A DNA stretch of 64,000 nt, from the NCBI RefSeq assembly GCF_001422725.1, contig NZ_LMMA01000034.1, positions 242,452-306,451 of the forward strand. The letters run 5' to 3'. Numbering within the stretch: position 1 is the first letter of the stretch; every line of letters begins with the position of its first letter. The notes beneath the pieces were generated by a model that was not told where the DNA came from, did not search any database, and worked only from the letters and a program-made list of their open reading frames with translations. The translations under genes and the position numbers were made by a program. Shown piece after piece: positions 24,575 through 31,748 of this stretch. Origin of the DNA: Flavobacterium sp. Leaf82 (GTDB lineage: Bacteria; Bacteroidota; Bacteroidia; Flavobacteriales; Flavobacteriaceae).

Positions 24575-26020
24575 ATGAAAAAATCATTTCTTATTACAGT
24601 ATTGCTACTCGTTTTTAATTTAACTTTTAGTCAAAAAAAGGAAGAAAATTTAACGGAACAAAAAATTGACAACTACATACAAGAAGTTATAGCAATAAAT
24701 GAAATTCCAGGAGTAGCATTAGCCGTTATTAAAGATGGAAAAGTTGTTTATGAGAAATATTACGGAAAAGCTTCATTAGAAGAAAATAAAGCAGTGGATA
24801 AAAACACTGCTTTTAAAATTTTCTCTACAACAAAATTAAGCACAAACGTTGGTGTTTTTCAGCTTATAGAGCAAGGCAAATTATCATTAGAAGATCCTAT
24901 TTCTAAATACCTCAATAATCTGCCTAAAGAATGGCAAGGAGTAAAAATCAAAAATTTATTGTCTCATTCTTCAGGATTGCCTAATATTGTTATGTTCGAA
25001 GACATTGCGATTACATTATCTTTTGATGAAAAATTGAAGTTATTATCAAATAAACCAATGGAATTTGTAACTGGAAATGAATACAATTATAATCAAACCA
25101 ATTATTTATTTCTGGCGAAAATCATCGAGAAAATCACTAGTTTAAGTTTTGATGAATATATTTTGAACAATCAATTTCCAGGTGTAAAATCAGGTGTTTA
25201 TTTTTCATCGAATTTTGGTGAAGCAGTGCTTAATAGTGCTTCCAGATACAATTATAATGCAGAAACTAAAAAATATATAAAAAGCATCTCAGACTTTGGA
25301 TTTGATGCTCATTCAGCAAATGGTTTAAATATTTCTTTACCGGAATTTATTAAATGGAACCAAAATCTGGATAACGATATTTATCTTAAAAAAGAAACTA
25401 AATATTCGATGTGGCAGCCATTTGCGTTTGCAAATAAAACGGATCGATTTGCTTATGGCTGGGAAATTGTTCCTGTAAATAAAATTCTATCCTATGGTTT
25501 TACTGGCGGAAATGAAACGGCTTTTAGAAAATTTCCTGATCATAAATTAACGATCATATTTTTATCAAATGGGCATAAATATTCCTCTTTGTACGTTCAG
25601 AGTCAGGTAATAAATCATGTTGCATCAATTGTAGATCAAACTCTTACAGATGATTACTATCTCGCTGGCGAAAAAGTAAATCAGGCTTTTTTAAAACTTG
25701 ATATCAAAAAAGCAGAACAAAATTATCTGGATATAAAAAAGAATCATCCGGATTGGGATTTTGAATACCGATTAAATGTTATTGGTTACACCTTGATGGA
25801 TCACGGAAGGATAAAAGATGGCATTAAAGTTTTAGAATTAAATACAATAGAAAATCCAAAATCTGAAAATGCATTTGACAGTCTGGCTGATGGTTATTTT
25901 AAAAGCAACCAACTCGAAAATTCGAAAAAAAGCTATAATAAAGTATTAGAATTATCCCCAGATCACAAAAATGCTAAAGAAATGCTGGAGAAAATTAAAA
26001 ATGGATCGAACAAAATCTAA
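24575..26020 (+). CDS. Beta-lactamase/PBP-like serine hydrolase with TPR-like tail
   Basis: A 481-residue protein with a signal peptide (cleavage near LTFSQ). The catalytic SxxK motif is STTK at residues 84-87, the second motif reads YNQ (in YNYNQTNYLF) where class C enzymes have YSN, and the third is FTGG in place of KTG/HTGG. This fits the beta-lactamase/D-Ala-D-Ala peptidase superfamily. Residues from about 365 onward form TPR-like helices (AFDSLADGYFKSNQLENSKK). It follows blaR1 copy 2 with no gap and is the likely effector of the operon. True beta-lactamase activity is not assured. Confidence 0.85.
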   Translation: MKKSFLITVLLLVFNLTFSQKKEENLTEQKIDNYIQEVIAINEIPGVALAVIKDGKVVYEKYYGKASLEENKAVDKNTAFKIFSTTKLSTNVGVFQLIEQGKLSLEDPISKYLNNLPKEWQGVKIKNLLSHSSGLPNIVMFEDIAITLSFDEKLKLLSNKPMEFVTGNEYNYNQTNYLFLAKIIEKITSLSFDEYILNNQFPGVKSGVYFSSNFGEAVLNSASRYNYNAETKKYIKSISDFGFDAHSANGLNISLPEFIKWNQNLDNDIYLKKETKYSMWQPFAFANKTDRFAYGWEIVPVNKILSYGFTGGNETAFRKFPDHKLTIIFLSNGHKYSSLYVQSQVINHVASIVDQTLTDDYYLAGEKVNQAFLKLDIKKAEQNYLDIKKNHPDWDFEYRLNVIGYTLMDHGRIKDGIKVLELNTIENPKSENAFDSLADGYFKSNQLENSKKSYNKVLELSPDHKNAKEMLEKIKNGSNKI

Positions 26021-26068
26021 TTCTGAAATTTTAATATTTACTTGCTTTATACCTTTATAATATACACC

Positions 26069-26100
26069 AAAAAGACTTTGCCTAAACGCAAGGTCTTTTT
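26069..26100 (+). terminator. Terminator of the blaI-blaR1-hydrolase operon
   Basis: Arms AAAAAGACTTTGC (26069-26081) and GCAAGGTCTTTTT (26088-26100) pair over 13 bp with one G-U pair, followed by more T residues. It lies 49 bases after the hydrolase stop and marks the operon end. Confidence 0.8.
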
Positions 26101-26129
26101 TTTATATCTTTGAGAAAAATTAACCAGTT

Positions 26130-26270
26130 ATGTATAAAATTTTAGCCAAAATAAATAAAGTCCTTTTACCAAGTTTTACCAAACAAGGCCTGGATATTTC
26201 GAAAGCAAAAAAATGGCAAATGGCTATTATTGGTTACCGCGCTTATGTAACTAAACGTGCTTTAGAATAA
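26130..26270 (+). CDS. 46-residue small basic protein
   Basis: ATG at 26130 to TAA at 26270 encodes a 46-residue protein, starting MYKILAKINKVLLPSFTKQG and ending YRAYVTKRALE. It is lysine-rich, with an amphipathic N-terminal helix. A TATCTTTG box (26105-26112) lies 17 bases upstream, giving it its own promoter just after the operon terminator. Codon use looks like that of its neighbours. I believe similar short proteins occur in other flavobacteria but cannot check. Function unknown. Confidence 0.6.
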   Translation: MYKILAKINKVLLPSFTKQGLDISKAKKWQMAIIGYRAYVTKRALE

Positions 26271-26290
26271 AAGCATTTTGAAATCAAATG

Positions 26291-26353
26291 GTTGAAATTA
26301 ATTTCAACAACCCTTCTTAAGAAATGAGAATTTTTTTCTAATTCATTTCTTAA
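26291..26353 (+). promoter_or_regulatory. Palindrome and hairpin in the leader of the EamA gene
   Basis: GTTGAAATTAATTTCAAC (26291-26308) is a perfect 18-base palindrome. Next comes a stem TTAAGAAATGA (26317-26327) with TCATTTCTTAA (26343-26353), extended by AATT/AATT with one bulged base. The hairpin ends 18 bases before the ATG and could be an operator pair, an attenuator, or the terminator of the 46-residue gene. Confidence 0.45.
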
Positions 26354-26371
26354 TCTCATCAATTATTTCCC

Positions 26372-27217
26372 ATGAAAAACAAAGAATTCAACATACCTCC
26401 TATTTATGCGGTGCTTCTTGCCATTATTAGCGTACAATGCGGAGCAGCAATAGCTAAAACTTTATTTCCTGCAATTGGAGCAGCAGGAACAGCATCGATT
26501 CGAATTGGTGTATCTGCAATAATTTTATTAATTGCATATCGACCAAACTTAAAAGCGATTACTCCGCAACAATGGAAAATTGTTGCGCCTTATGGTTTAT
26601 CATTAGGAGCGATGAATTTAATTTTTTATCTGGCAATAGAAAGAATCCCAATCGGGTTAGCGGTTACATTAGAATTTATTGGTCCGTTATTGGTTGCTAT
26701 TATTGGTTCAAAACGTTTAATAGATTATTGTTGGGTTTTGCTGGCTGCTATCGGGATTGCTTTAATTGCTCCCTGGACAAATGATCGTGTAGATATTTTA
26801 GGAGTTGTATTTGCACTTTTAGCTGGTGGATTCTGGGCAGCCTATATTGTTTTGGGAGGAAAGATTTCTCAAATCATGAATGGTGGTCAGGCAGTATCAA
26901 CCGGAATGTTATTTGCAGCAATTTTAATTCTTCCTTTTGGTTTTTACGAAAACGGATTAGCTAATCTTACTCCAAAACTTTTTGGTATGGGAATCGCTTT
27001 AGCGCTATTATCCAGTGCAATTCCATTTACCTTAGAAATGAAAGCATTAGGACAACTTCCTCCTCGCACCTTTAGTATTTTAATGAGTTTAGAACCTGCT
27101 GCAGCATCTATTTGTGCTTTTATATTTTTGCAAGAAAAATTAATTTTTACTGAAATTTTAGCTGTCGTTTGTGTTGTAATTGCTTCTGCAGGATCTACGT
27201 TAACGGCTAAAAAATAG
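26372..27217 (+). CDS. EamA/RhtA-like DMT family exporter
   Basis: A 281-residue inner-membrane protein with about ten helices in two EamA repeats. Segments such as GPLLVAIIGSKRLIDYCWVLLAAIG, LGGKISQIMNGG and SLEPAAASICAFIFLQEKL match the RhtA branch, which exports threonine/homoserine or related amino acids in enterobacteria. Substrate here is unproven. It is monocistronic, with a two-way terminator after it and a structured leader before it. Confidence 0.87.
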   Translation: MKNKEFNIPPIYAVLLAIISVQCGAAIAKTLFPAIGAAGTASIRIGVSAIILLIAYRPNLKAITPQQWKIVAPYGLSLGAMNLIFYLAIERIPIGLAVTLEFIGPLLVAIIGSKRLIDYCWVLLAAIGIALIAPWTNDRVDILGVVFALLAGGFWAAYIVLGGKISQIMNGGQAVSTGMLFAAILILPFGFYENGLANLTPKLFGMGIALALLSSAIPFTLEMKALGQLPPRTFSILMSLEPAAASICAFIFLQEKLIFTEILAVVCVVIASAGSTLTAKK

Positions 27218-27237
27218 AATTTGCAACTTGATAAAAT

Positions 27238-27269
27238 AAAAAAAGTCCCGCTTATGCAGGACTTTTTTT
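27238..27269. terminator. Bidirectional terminator between the EamA and fasciclin genes
   Basis: AAAAAAAGTCC (27238-27248) pairs with GGACTTTTTTT (27259-27269) around a short loop that itself contains GC/GC pairing. Runs of A and T on either side serve both converging genes. Confidence 0.85.
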
Positions 27270-27289
27270 GATCTGGAAATATAGTTTTA

Positions 27290-27844
27290 TTATTTTTTTG
27301 GTAATAAAACAGTATCCACAACGTGAATTACACCATTAGATTGATTAACATCAGCAATCGTAACTTTAGCTTTATTTCCGCTTTCGTCACTAATGTATAA
27401 ATCTTTACCACTCATCCATGCACTAAGAGTTCCACCACTAACAGTTTTAAGAGTTGCTTTTCCTTTACCAGCTTTAATTGCTTTAGCGATATCAGAAGCA
27501 TTCATTTTTCCTGCAACCACATGATAGGTCAAGATCGTTTGCAGCATTTTTTTGTTTTCTGGTTTCAATAATGTTTCAACAGTTCCTGCTGGTAATTTAG
27601 CAAAAGCTGCATTTGTTGGAGCAAAAACGGTGAATGGCCCTTTACCTTGTAATGTTTCTACTAAGTCTGCTGCTTTTACAGCTGCTACAAGTGTAGTGTG
27701 ATCTTTTGAATTTACGGCATTTTCAATAATATTTTTATTTGGGTACATTGCTGCTCCACCAACCATTACAGTTTTTTGTGCAAATGATGTAAATCCAAAT
27801 CCTAATGCTAAGATTGCTACGGCTAAAAATTTTCTAGTTTTCAT
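27290..27844 (-). CDS. Secreted fasciclin-domain protein
   Basis: A 184-residue protein with a signal peptide (cleavage near FTSFAQ). One fasciclin (FAS1) domain spans about residues 45-184: TLVAAVKAADLVETLQGKGP, then FTVFAPTNAAFAKLP, YHVVAGKM and the end motif NGVIHVVDTVLLP. FAS1 domains mediate adhesion or bind small ligands in the periplasm or at the surface. It is a stand-alone gene. Confidence 0.93.
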   Translation of the reverse strand: MKTRKFLAVAILALGFGFTSFAQKTVMVGGAAMYPNKNIIENAVNSKDHTTLVAAVKAADLVETLQGKGPFTVFAPTNAAFAKLPAGTVETLLKPENKKMLQTILTYHVVAGKMNASDIAKAIKAGKGKATLKTVSGGTLSAWMSGKDLYISDESGNKAKVTIADVNQSNGVIHVVDTVLLPKK

Positions 27845-28055
27845 AATTAATATTTTAAGTTATAAGCTCATTTACGGGGTAATATTCGATTTGGTTTTAT
27901 TAAATATCTAAAAAAGTTTGAAAAAAGTTGAAATATCCTTAAATATAGCTGAAAAACAAGCCTTTAATCATAAAATTTATTTTTAAATATTTTAGTTGTT
28001 GCTTCATCCATATGTTAAATTTATTGCTAACTTTAGTAAACTAAATTCATTCTTT

Positions 28056-28580
28056 ATGGAAAATCTACCTAAAAAAGTCAGAAGTAAAAAACTAAGTACA
28101 AGAGTTGATTTAACAGCAATGGTTAGTGTCTCTTTTTTGTTAATTATATTTTTTATGGTCACAATTGAATTGGCAAAACCAAAAGGAATTGACTTAGCTT
28201 TACCTGATAGAGATCCAGTTTGTGGTCCAATAGGATGTGTTGATGAAAATCGAATTTATACAATTTTACTTGATGACAACAATAAAATTATAACCTATTC
28301 AGGCTTATTATTATATCCAGTTGAAACCCCAAAAGAAACTAATTATAGCCTAGAAGGTATACGAAAAGAATTAGTAAATAAAAAGATGTCTATTTTGGAA
28401 TACTCAACCAATATTGGAAAACCAAAGAATGGTCCGATAGTAATTATTAAACCAAGCAAAAAAAGCAACTTTAAAAATTTGGTCGATATTTTAGATGAAA
28501 TGAATATTGCAAATATTGAAACCTTTGCTATTGTAGACGAGTTTACAGCGGAAGAATCAAAGTTATTAGCAGCCCGATAA
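28056..28580 (+). CDS. ExbD/TolR family biopolymer transport protein
   Basis: A 174-residue protein from ATG 28056; an upstream in-frame ATG at 27996 would add 20 unlikely residues. A cytoplasmic basic start (PKKVRSKKLSTR) is followed by VDLTAMVSVSFLLIIFFMV, the single membrane helix with the conserved Asp near its start as in ExbD. The periplasmic domain ends with NIETFAIVDEFTAEE, typical of ExbD/TolR. No ExbB or TonB gene is adjacent, so the partner must be elsewhere. A pair of cysteines (VCGPIGCVD) follows the helix. Confidence 0.78.
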   Translation: MENLPKKVRSKKLSTRVDLTAMVSVSFLLIIFFMVTIELAKPKGIDLALPDRDPVCGPIGCVDENRIYTILLDDNNKIITYSGLLLYPVETPKETNYSLEGIRKELVNKKMSILEYSTNIGKPKNGPIVIIKPSKKSNFKNLVDILDEMNIANIETFAIVDEFTAEESKLLAAR

Positions 28581-28669
28581 TATTATTTTAGCGGCTAAAT
28601 AAACGCATTATCTTTTTCTCTTGGAATAGATCAAAATTTAAATATATAAAAGTTTCTTATAACAACGAC

Positions 28670-28755
28670 TTCCCTAGCCCTGATGGAAGCGGCATCCTTT
28701 TTCTGGCTTCTTTAGACAGAAAAAGATACAGTGGACAGCAGGAAATAGCTCCTTA
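28670..28755 (+). ncRNA. Repeated structured intergenic element, copy 2 (Flavo-1-like?)
   Basis: The sequence has TAGCCCTGAT, then GGAAGCGGC, then a central hairpin ATCCTTTTTCTG...CAGAAAAAGATA, then ACAGCAGGAAATAGCTCC. Blocks TAGCCCyGAT, GCGG, ATCCTTTT and AAAAGATA recur in copy 3 (minus strand, 40278-40366), and the 3' part recurs in copy 1 (12655-12718). It may be the computationally described Flavo-1 RNA motif, but this identification is from memory. It lies between exbD and the first LRR gene terminator. Confidence 0.6.
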
Positions 28756-28811
28756 AAATTATAATAAAAATTATCAAAATAAACACTCCTTTGTTTTGAA
28801 AACAATTATAA

Positions 28812-28841
28812 AAAAAGTCCCATAGCAATATGGGACTTTTT
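28812..28841 (-). terminator. Terminator of LRR cargo gene 1
   Basis: A perfect 13-bp stem (28812-28824 with 28829-28841) reading AAAAAGTCCCATA has a four-base loop. It belongs to the GTCCCA-type terminator set seen after all three LRR genes and rpsA. Confidence 0.85.
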
Positions 28842-28863
28842 CTGTTTTAATAAAATCTAAGAA

Positions 28864-31611
28864 TTATTTTTTGATAAATTTCATACTTGAACTTCCTTTA
28901 TCTGATTTTACTTTTATAAAGTAATTTCCGGTTCTAAGTTTTGAAACGTCAATATTAGAAACTGATTTTGCATTTGGAACTGCAATTAACACTTGCCCTA
29001 AAATATCATAAATAGCCAAAGATTGTATTGTTATATCTTGTTTTGTATTGAAATTCAAAATATTACTTACAGGATTTGGATACAAAGTAAAATAATTAGA
29101 AAACTCGAAATCAGGCGTTTCTAATGTAGTTTCAAATTTTGAAGTAGCTTTATTGGTTAAAATTGGAAAATTATAATCAAAATAAATATTTGCCTCGTTT
29201 GCAAAAGTGTCCCCTACTTTTAATGTTGGTTTTGTTTTAATTTTAAAAGCTACATAACCATCATTATTGGCATCATCAAAAAGAAGATTGATATTTTCGA
29301 AAATAAATTCAACTTTGTTTCCATCTGAAATTTTAGTTACAAAAGGATGACTTGAGCTTGTTGGAACTAAAGTAGAAATATCAAACTTAGATAAATCAAT
29401 CATGTCTTTTACTACAATATTTCTTGCTCGAGAGGTTCCTGTGTTTTCAAAGCGGATCATATAATGAACATACTCCCCTATTAAATTTGGTGTTATGATT
29501 GTCCCTTCCAGACAAGTTTTATCATTTGGATCATAAGAACCCACAACTGTTTGTTTTAATTCAAATAGATTATTTAATGGAGTCTCATCCAAACTTAGTG
29601 AAGAAATATTTGTACTAAATTTCAAAATATCTCCTATGTTGGCCGCAGGTTTATCTGTTGGTCTGTTTAAATATAAGGTAAAAGTAATATTCCCGCTTTC
29701 AAAAGGTTTTAAATTATTAAAATCCCATTTTAATTCATTACCGGATTTAGATATTAAATCTTTATCTGAAGAAACATAGTGTAAAACGGTGTCATCAAAT
29801 TTAACTGTAATAAATCCAGACTGAGTTGTGTTTCCATTATTTTTATAAACAATATTATAGGTGCTTTCAAAGCCCGGCTCAGCTGCTATCCCCGGAACTA
29901 AAATAATCTCTAAATCGTTGCGACTATCAACAGCAGTAATACAAAAATTTTCTATACGCGGACTTGCATCGTTGGGAAAAGAAATCGTTATTTCTTTTGG
30001 TGATATATTGAAATATTCTGGATATTGCAGAACTGGTATTATTTTATAATTTCCTTGTTGAAGTTCAATAGAAGGAATTTTTGAGTTATTAGAAACCAGA
30101 ACCCCGGTTTTTAAATTACTTGTTACATTATATTTTATATCATAAACCACTACATCATTTAAATCACATCCATTATTATTTTGATCAAATTTATTTAATG
30201 CCTGAATAGTGTAAAAATCCCCTCCTGGCGTAAAAGAACAATATGTATTTAAATTAACTTTAGGCATATTATTATTTGCTAAATAATATTCTATTTGTTC
30301 TATATCAGTATCATCTGCGCAAATGTATTTTAAATTAGGATTGTTATAATAACTAAAACTGTCATATAAACCTAATCCTTCCTGTTTACCATTTTTTACA
30401 AATAGATAGACCAGATTATTATTATTACACGTAATTTGTGAAATCTTTTTAGCGCTATTAAAATCCAACGATTCAATTTGATTGTAACTGCAATTTACCT
30501 CTAGAAGCTTTGGCAAATTTTCTAAATTTAATATTTTAATCTGATTATTAGAACAAGATAAAGTTTGAAGATTAGGCGAAGATTGAACATCAAGACTGGT
30601 AAATTTATTTATACCACAATACAGGACTTCTAATTTTGACAAATTATTAGTCTCTAATGAACTAATTTTATTAGTTTCACAATTTAAAAATTTTAACTCG
30701 TTAAAAGCACTAATATCTAAATTACTGATATTATTATTGCCGCAACTCAACCATTCAAGTTTACTTGTATTGGTAACATCAAAATCAGTAATGTTATTAT
30801 AAAAACATTCCAGCCTTTTTAAATTTGGCAAATTTGATATCTTTATTGATGTCAATGTTCCCCATCTACTTAAAACATTCTCTAATTTTGGAAAACCATT
30901 CAAATTTAAAGTTGTTAAATTAGTATAATCACATTCTAGAAATTGTAGATTATCTAATCCTTGTAAATTCAAATCAGTGATAGGATTATTACTGCAGACA
31001 AGATTATTAAGCTTACTTAGACCAGCAATACTTAATGAGGTAAATAAATTGTAACTACAATTTAGTGTTTTCAAATTAAATGAATCACTTACATCTATAT
31101 TGGTTAATCTACAACCAGTGCAATCAAGATTTTCAAGATTGGACAAAGTACTTAAATCTAGCGTCGTAAGCTTGCAGCCATATAAATCTAATATTTTAAG
31201 ATTATTTAAACCACTTAAGTTGATAGACTTTAGTTGTTGGTTTCCTTCAATTGATAAAGTTTCCAGATTACCTAATCCAGCTAAATCAAGTGTAGAAAGA
31301 TTACCATATTCTAATGTTATTTTCTTTAAATTTTTAAAATATAAAATACCAGTTAATGAAGCTATTCTTTTAATGACTACATTTTCGTTTAAATAAAGTT
31401 CGCTTATCTTTTCAGCTTCACTAATTTCAATTTCGCCATTGCCATTAGAATCAATTTTTATCTTATTGCCATTGAGATCTTTTGCAATATCTGAATAAAG
31501 TGCTGATGATAACAATTTATCTTTAAAATTAGTATCTGGAATACTAATTATTTGCGCATACAAACCATTAAAAAAGCCTAAAGCCAGAACCAAAAAGTAG
31601 ATTTTCTTCAT
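28864..31611 (-). CDS. T9SS cargo protein with EF-hand-like loop and leucine-rich repeats, paralogue 1
   Basis: A 915-residue surface or secreted protein. The start at 31611 (MKKIYFLVLALGFFN) matches the paralogues and suits the promoter at 31628-31657; an ATG at 31626 would lie in the predicted start region. After the signal peptide comes ISIPDTNFKDKLL and a calcium-loop-like DSNGNGEIEISE (residues 54-65). About 16 leucine-rich repeats of 21 residues follow (L.NLSGLNNLKILDLYGC type), ending with NLKYICADDTDIEQI. Beta-sandwich domains with GSYDPNDKTCLEG come next. The last 80 residues form the T9SS type A sorting domain (NYFTLYPNPVS...SSSMKFIKK). Probable adhesin. Confidence 0.88.
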   Translation of the reverse strand: MKKIYFLVLALGFFNGLYAQIISIPDTNFKDKLLSSALYSDIAKDLNGNKIKIDSNGNGEIEISEAEKISELYLNENVVIKRIASLTGILYFKNLKKITLEYGNLSTLDLAGLGNLETLSIEGNQQLKSINLSGLNNLKILDLYGCKLTTLDLSTLSNLENLDCTGCRLTNIDVSDSFNLKTLNCSYNLFTSLSIAGLSKLNNLVCSNNPITDLNLQGLDNLQFLECDYTNLTTLNLNGFPKLENVLSRWGTLTSIKISNLPNLKRLECFYNNITDFDVTNTSKLEWLSCGNNNISNLDISAFNELKFLNCETNKISSLETNNLSKLEVLYCGINKFTSLDVQSSPNLQTLSCSNNQIKILNLENLPKLLEVNCSYNQIESLDFNSAKKISQITCNNNNLVYLFVKNGKQEGLGLYDSFSYYNNPNLKYICADDTDIEQIEYYLANNNMPKVNLNTYCSFTPGGDFYTIQALNKFDQNNNGCDLNDVVVYDIKYNVTSNLKTGVLVSNNSKIPSIELQQGNYKIIPVLQYPEYFNISPKEITISFPNDASPRIENFCITAVDSRNDLEIILVPGIAAEPGFESTYNIVYKNNGNTTQSGFITVKFDDTVLHYVSSDKDLISKSGNELKWDFNNLKPFESGNITFTLYLNRPTDKPAANIGDILKFSTNISSLSLDETPLNNLFELKQTVVGSYDPNDKTCLEGTIITPNLIGEYVHYMIRFENTGTSRARNIVVKDMIDLSKFDISTLVPTSSSHPFVTKISDGNKVEFIFENINLLFDDANNDGYVAFKIKTKPTLKVGDTFANEANIYFDYNFPILTNKATSKFETTLETPDFEFSNYFTLYPNPVSNILNFNTKQDITIQSLAIYDILGQVLIAVPNAKSVSNIDVSKLRTGNYFIKVKSDKGSSSMKFIKK

Positions 31612-31627
31612 ATAAGTAATTTTCATG

Positions 31628-31657
31628 CAAAAATAACTTTTTAAGATAATAACACAA
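31628..31657 (-). promoter_or_regulatory. Promoter of LRR cargo gene 1
   Basis: On the minus strand TTG (31657-31655), a 19-base spacer and TATTTTTG (31635-31628). The same arrangement occurs before paralogues 2 and 3. Predicted start of transcription is near 31621, giving a roughly 10-base leader. Confidence 0.75.
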
Positions 31658-31705
31658 CTTTATTTGTTAAATTTTCTTAAAATTAAAAATATAAAACAAA
31701 AAAAG

Positions 31706-31724
31706 GTCCCACTTTAAGTGGGAC
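31706..31724 (-). terminator. Terminator of LRR cargo gene 2
   Basis: Arms GTCCCACTT and AAGTGGGAC surround a single T. The loop must open somewhat in RNA. On the minus strand it is followed by CTTTTTTT. Confidence 0.75.
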
Positions 31725-31748
31725 TTTATCTTTAAATGAAACTAAAAG

